Source: Flavobacterium sp. PMTSA4
Lineage (GTDB): Bacteria; Bacteroidota; Bacteroidia; Flavobacteriales; Flavobacteriaceae
DNA: 64,000 bases
NCBI RefSeq assembly: GCF_032098525.1
Contig: NZ_CP134890.1
Location: 868,001 to 932,000, forward strand
Reading direction: 5' to 3'
The notes under the pieces are model-generated. The model worked only from the letters and a program-made list of their open reading frames with translations. It ran no database searches and had not been told where the DNA came from. The translations under genes and the position numbers were made by a program. Positions 60,402-64,000 of the stretch are shown in pieces. Each line of letters opens with the position of its first letter. Positions within the stretch are counted from its first letter, which is position 1.

Positions 60402-60805
60402 AGTTTTTTACCAATTACAATTAAATAAGATTTGGTATCTAATTTTGAGGCAAAACTATTTCAAAAAAAAGATTACATATAAATTATCCGACAAAAAACA
60501 CAAAAAAACTATAAACTACACATATTTTAATTTTCAATAAATAACTTTTAAAGTTATTAACAAAAAAGCGTGGGGTTATTAACATAGCTATCTAATCTTT
60601 AAAGAATTAAAAAAAGTTAACACACTAATATCTAGAAGTTTATTATAATTTTATTAACATCCTTATAAATTGTTAATAACATATTTTTTGATTAATTATA
60701 ATACCAATTATTCAGTAAAAATCTAAAAAAAATAGTAATAAGATAATTTTTAAAATACAAAAAAACTTTTAAATCAAAAGATACAAATTCTAAAATGCAT
60801 AAGTA
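60402..60805. other. very AT-rich intergenic region
   Basis: About 400 bases of AT-rich DNA between two minus-strand genes. TTATTAAC- and TTAACA-type words recur. The promoter of the T9SS gene must be here, but no clear -33/-7 pair stood out. Confidence 0.5.
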
Positions 60806-61219
60806 TTAGTGAGGTAATTTGTCTTTAATTACTCCATAAATAAAAGTACCTAAAACAGCACCTACCAAAACTAATCCAACAGCTAAAAACCCAGCGCCTA
60901 AAAGAATAAAAATTGGCCCAGGACAAGAACCAACTAAAGCCCAACCAAGTCCAAAAAGAGTACCGCCAAACCAATAGCGTAGGTTGCCTTTTTCTTTATC
61001 TTGAATAACTATAGAATTACCTTTTATGTCTTTCAAATTTTTCTTTTTAATAATTTGAATTCCAATAATTCCTGTTATCACAGCAGTCATTATTATTCCA
61101 TACATATGAAAAGATTGAAAATGAAACATTTCATATATTCTATACCAAGAAACTGCTTCAGATTTTGTCAATACAATTCCAAAAATAAAACCTACAATAA
61201 GATATTTTAATACTTTCAT
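60806..61219 (-). CDS. YeeE/YedE-family half-transporter (subunit 2)
   Basis: A 137-residue membrane protein with about four helices and the family motif GSCPGPIFILLGAG, in which the Cys is thought to bind sulfur compounds. It pairs with the adjacent 186-aa gene six bases upstream. Split two-gene forms of YeeE/YedE are common in Bacteroidota. Thiosulfate or polysulfide uptake is the likely function. Confidence 0.8.
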   Translation of the reverse strand: MKVLKYLIVGFIFGIVLTKSEAVSWYRIYEMFHFQSFHMYGIIMTAVITGIIGIQIIKKKNLKDIKGNSIVIQDKEKGNLRYWFGGTLFGLGWALVGSCPGPIFILLGAGFLAVGLVLVGAVLGTFIYGVIKDKLPH

Positions 61220-61225
61220 TTCTAA

Positions 61226-61786
61226 TTAATTTAAAATTAATGGCAATAAAAAATAGGACATAATCAATCCGCCAACAAAAAAACCTATAACAGCTTTCAA
61301 AGAAGGAATCTGCAAATTACTTAAACCAGAAATTGCATGTCCTGAAGTACAACCTCCAGCATATCTTGAACCAAAACCTATTAAAAATCCACCTGAAAGA
61401 AGTATTAGTATCATTTTAAAAGAACTAAAAACATTCATTCCAAATAAATAATCCGGCAATAATTTTCCATTAGGCGAATCAATTCCTAAAGCAGACAACT
61501 CAGTTATTGTTTGCTCACTAATTGAAACATTGTCTGAACTTTGCATATAATGTACCGCAACAAATCCACCTATCATTGCACCTAATACAACCACAAAATT
61601 CCACCTTTGTGATTTCCAATCCCAATCAAAAAAAGACACCTTCTTTCCTATTCCAGTCATGGAGCAAAGTGAACGAAGATTAGAAGACATTCCGAAAGTT
61701 TTACCAAAATATGTCAATAAAAGCATTATTATTCCAATAATAAAACCAGAAATTGACCAATGCCAAGTTTGTGAAAGTAACTCCAT
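61226..61786 (-). CDS. YeeE/YedE-family half-transporter (subunit 1)
   Basis: A 186-residue membrane protein with about five helices. The sulfur-relay motif is GGCTSGHAISGLS near the C-terminus. It is first of a two-gene operon with the 137-aa partner. Together they make one YeeE-like channel. The substrate is inferred from family knowledge. Confidence 0.82.
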   Translation of the reverse strand: MELLSQTWHWSISGFIIGIIMLLLTYFGKTFGMSSNLRSLCSMTGIGKKVSFFDWDWKSQRWNFVVVLGAMIGGFVAVHYMQSSDNVSISEQTITELSALGIDSPNGKLLPDYLFGMNVFSSFKMILILLSGGFLIGFGSRYAGGCTSGHAISGLSNLQIPSLKAVIGFFVGGLIMSYFLLPLILN

Positions 61787-61919
61787 TTTTAATTATTTTA
61801 TACAAAAATAGAAATTCAATTCCAGTTCAATAATTTAAAATGTATAATTTTATCACATTAATTTTTCGTTTTTATATCATTTGCACAATTATTGATGTAC
61901 TCAAAAAAATATTTAACCC

Positions 61920-62381
61920 ATGAATAATAGTTTAAAATACATTTGGCCTATCTTAATACTTATGATTTTATCTTCATGCATAAGTACAAAACTGACTATT
62001 AAAAATATAGATGACAATGCACCTATTCCAAAATTATTGAATAAAGAAACTTTTATTATCACCGAAACTACAACTGATAAAAAATATGGTTACGATCCAG
62101 ACTACCCTATAAATGTATTTTACAAAAACACCAAAGATGAAAATATTAATGCATACCGTTTTTTAAATGCATTATCTGGACCTAATGGTGAAGAAATATT
62201 CTATACTAAAGTAGAAACATGTTGCCCATTTCCAAGCAAAAGAACAGATATGGGAGCAGGACTTTTAGATATTTACGAAATTACATGGAAAGGTCAATCA
62301 AAACCTGTTCGATTGTATTTAAATATTTATGAAAAAGGATATTTGTATATTCCTGTTGGATTTACCGCAAAAAATAAATAA
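61920..62381 (+). CDS. lipoprotein upstream of kdsA
   Basis: A 153-residue lipoprotein (lipobox LSSC). The mature part is strand-rich, with NALSGPNGEEIFYTKVETCC, then PFPSKRTDMGAGLLDIYEI. I know such proteins only as neighbours of kdsA in Flavobacteriaceae. No function is assigned. 48 bases separate it from kdsA, so co-transcription is likely. Confidence 0.7.
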   Translation: MNNSLKYIWPILILMILSSCISTKLTIKNIDDNAPIPKLLNKETFIITETTTDKKYGYDPDYPINVFYKNTKDENINAYRFLNALSGPNGEEIFYTKVETCCPFPSKRTDMGAGLLDIYEITWKGQSKPVRLYLNIYEKGYLYIPVGFTAKNK

Positions 62382-62429
62382 TTCTTCCATTAAATATTAT
62401 TAAATTAGCGGTCTTAAAATCCTATTTTA

Positions 62430-63248
62430 ATGAATATTAAAGAAATTCCACAAATAAAAAATACAGAAAGTGGACAATTTTTCCTTTTAGCTGGTCCATG
62501 TGCCATTGAAGGAGAAGAAATGGCATTAAAAATTGCCGAACGTTTAGTTACAATTACTTCTAAACTACAGATTCCATATGTTTTTAAAGGTTCTTTTAAA
62601 AAAGCAAATCGCTCTAGAATAGACAGTTTTTCAGGAATTGGAGATGAAAAAGCTTTAAAAATCCTTAGAAAAGTTGGTGAAACATTTCAAATACCTACTG
62701 TAACCGACATTCATACCAATGAAGATGCTGATAAAGCAGCTCAATATGTTGATGTTTTACAAATTCCAGCGTTTCTAGTACGTCAAACTGATTTGGTTGT
62801 AGCTGCTGCTAATACAGGTAAAGTTGTGAATCTAAAAAAAGGACAGTTCATGAGTCCTGAAAGTATGAAACATGCCGTTCAAAAAGTTTTGGATTGCAAT
62901 AATCAAAATGTGATGGTAACTGATAGAGGAACAATGTTTGGATATCAAGACATGATTGTTGATTTCAGAGGAATTCCAACTATGCAAAATTTTGCAACAA
63001 CAGTTTTAGATGTTACACATTCATTACAACAACCAAACCAAATGGCTGGTGTTACCGGTGGCAGACCTGATATGATTGAAACTATAGCAAAAGCTGGTAT
63101 TGCTGTTGGTGTTGACGGAATATTTATTGAAACACATTTTGATCCAGCAAATGCCAAAAGTGATGGTGCAAATATGTTACATTTAGATCTTTTTGAAAAT
63201 CTAATGACAAAATTAGTTGCTATTAGAAAAACTGTTAATTCTCTTTAA
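62430..63248 (+). CDS. kdsA: 3-deoxy-8-phosphooctulonate (KDO-8-P) synthase
   Basis: A 272-residue enzyme that condenses PEP with arabinose-5-phosphate for lipopolysaccharide inner-core KDO. Motifs: LLAGPCAIEGEE, FKGSFKKANRSR, TDRGTMFGYQDM, DVTHSLQQPNQMAG and HFDPANAKSDGANML. The Cys in GPC and the Asp in SDGANM indicate the metal-dependent class. Length is normal. Confidence 0.95.
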   Translation: MNIKEIPQIKNTESGQFFLLAGPCAIEGEEMALKIAERLVTITSKLQIPYVFKGSFKKANRSRIDSFSGIGDEKALKILRKVGETFQIPTVTDIHTNEDADKAAQYVDVLQIPAFLVRQTDLVVAAANTGKVVNLKKGQFMSPESMKHAVQKVLDCNNQNVMVTDRGTMFGYQDMIVDFRGIPTMQNFATTVLDVTHSLQQPNQMAGVTGGRPDMIETIAKAGIAVGVDGIFIETHFDPANAKSDGANMLHLDLFENLMTKLVAIRKTVNSL

Positions 63249-63268
63249 TCTTTTTAAGAATTTTTACA

Positions 63269-64000
63269 TTGAAAAAAATATTTTTTATTGCTTTACTATG
63301 TTTCAGTGGATTAACCTTTTCACAAGAATCTGAAATAAGTACATCAACAACTGGAACTGTCACAAAATATGCAGCCCATAATAAAGGTAAATTTTATATT
63401 TATTGGGGAGGAAACAGAGAAAGCTTTTCAAAATCTGACATTCATTTTAAAGGTGCTGATTATGATTTCACTCTGTATGATGTTCATGCTCATGATAAAC
63501 CAAAAGGATGGCATGTTGATTATATCAATCCTTCGAGAATGACAATACCACAAACTAATTTACGAATTGGATATTTTATTTCTGATCACTATAATATTTC
63601 AATTGGTGTTGATCATATGAAATATGTCATGGATCAAAACAGAGCTGTCGATTATACAGGTTATTATTCAAATCCTGGAAGTTATGGAGAAATTTTACCG
63701 AACAATCAAATACTACTTACCGAAGAATTTCTTACTTTTGAACATACTGATGGCTTAAATTACATAAATACTGAAATTTGCAGGGTTGATGATTTGTCTA
63801 ATTTATTAAAATTACCTAATATTGATAAGTTTCAAATAAACCTAACTGAAGGTGTTGGTGCTGGATTTTTATTTCCAAAAACAAATGCGAAAGTACTTGG
63901 CAAAGAAAGACATGATGATTTTCATATTTCTGGCTACGGTGTTTCTGCAAAAGTTGGTTTAAACTTTACATTCTTTAAGCACTTTTTTATTCAAACCGAA
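63269..64000 (+). CDS. outer-membrane beta-barrel protein, partial
   Basis: An open frame starting at TTG (63269) encodes a signal peptide (KKIFFIALLCFSGLTFSQES) and runs past the window edge without a stop. The mature sequence alternates aromatic strands and polar turns (YIYWGGNRESFSKSDIHF, and RIGYFISDHYNISIGVDHMK), as in OmpA/OmpW-like barrels. No substrate or family can be named. The TTG start is preferred since no in-frame ATG precedes the signal peptide. Confidence 0.7.
   Translation, partial: MKKIFFIALLCFSGLTFSQESEISTSTTGTVTKYAAHNKGKFYIYWGGNRESFSKSDIHFKGADYDFTLYDVHAHDKPKGWHVDYINPSRMTIPQTNLRIGYFISDHYNISIGVDHMKYVMDQNRAVDYTGYYSNPGSYGEILPNNQILLTEEFLTFEHTDGLNYINTEICRVDDLSNLLKLPNIDKFQINLTEGVGAGFLFPKTNAKVLGKERHDDFHISGYGVSAKVGLNFTFFKHFFIQTE

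Noticed and set aside
1..64000. CRISPR arrays, rRNA genes, complete insertion sequences
   Set aside because: No regularly spaced repeats, rRNA-like sequence or transposase genes were seen on either strand.

Overview
The window is AT-rich DNA from a member of the Bacteroidota, most likely a Flavobacterium-like Flavobacteriaceae. The grounds are the Bacteroidota promoter type (TTG, 19-bp spacer, TAnnTTTG), a T9SS-sorted surface protein, a TonB receptor, a clade II nos cluster and a CzcA-CzcC fusion. No rRNA or intact tRNA gene was found.

Layout. 0.25-2.8 kb: a P-type cation ATPase. 3.1-14.2 kb: an accessory island that starts with an integrase stub. It holds a three-gene hipBST-like toxin-antitoxin locus, an Mrr-like nuclease, a broken TPR/AraC regulator, a small HTH/replication module with REP-like repeats, a second two-gene hipBA locus and decayed genes. 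14.5-21.8 kb: nitrous oxide reduction (cytochrome c, nosZ, a membrane protein, nosLDFY, truncated haemoglobin, CopD-like protein). 21.8-25.2 kb: an inserted frameshifted gene bounded by a 30-bp repeat, then nadB and nadA. 25.3-29.1 kb: ric and anaerobic ribonucleotide reductase (nrdD with its glycyl-radical tail in a separate small ORF, nrdG). 29.1-36.5 kb: a PLP decarboxylase, an unknown Cys-rich barrel-like protein, norB/norC, a fasciclin lipoprotein, a 12-TM protein and a Crp/Fnr regulator. 36.6-40.0 kb: a small Cys protein, a Met/His-rich lipoprotein and a TonB receptor, possibly for copper.

40.1-44.5 kb is accessory DNA: an array of about eight large hairpins, small Flavobacteriaceae-type genes and a four-gene cassette with a DUF5675-like protein. 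44.5-57.5 kb is an integrated mobilizable element bounded by 19-bp copies of a tRNA 3' end. It carries divalent heavy-metal efflux genes, an HUH Rep, an excisionase-like protein and a tyrosine integrase. 57.6-64 kb is core-like: a T9SS surface protein, a YeeE/YedE transporter pair, a lipoprotein, kdsA and the start of a barrel protein.

How it works together. Six palindromes of the form (TT)ATGA-N6-TCAT(AA) lie upstream of the cytochrome c/nos genes, ric, the 597-aa protein/decarboxylase pair, norCB, the fasciclin gene and the presumed copper operon. In each case the palindrome centre lies 36.5-37.5 bp from the last base of a -7-like element, which is the geometry of class II activation. The Crp/Fnr gene in the middle of the region is the obvious candidate regulator. 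The 14-40 kb segment therefore reads as one NO/N2O respiration and nitrosative-stress regulon with copper supply and anaerobic dNTP synthesis attached.
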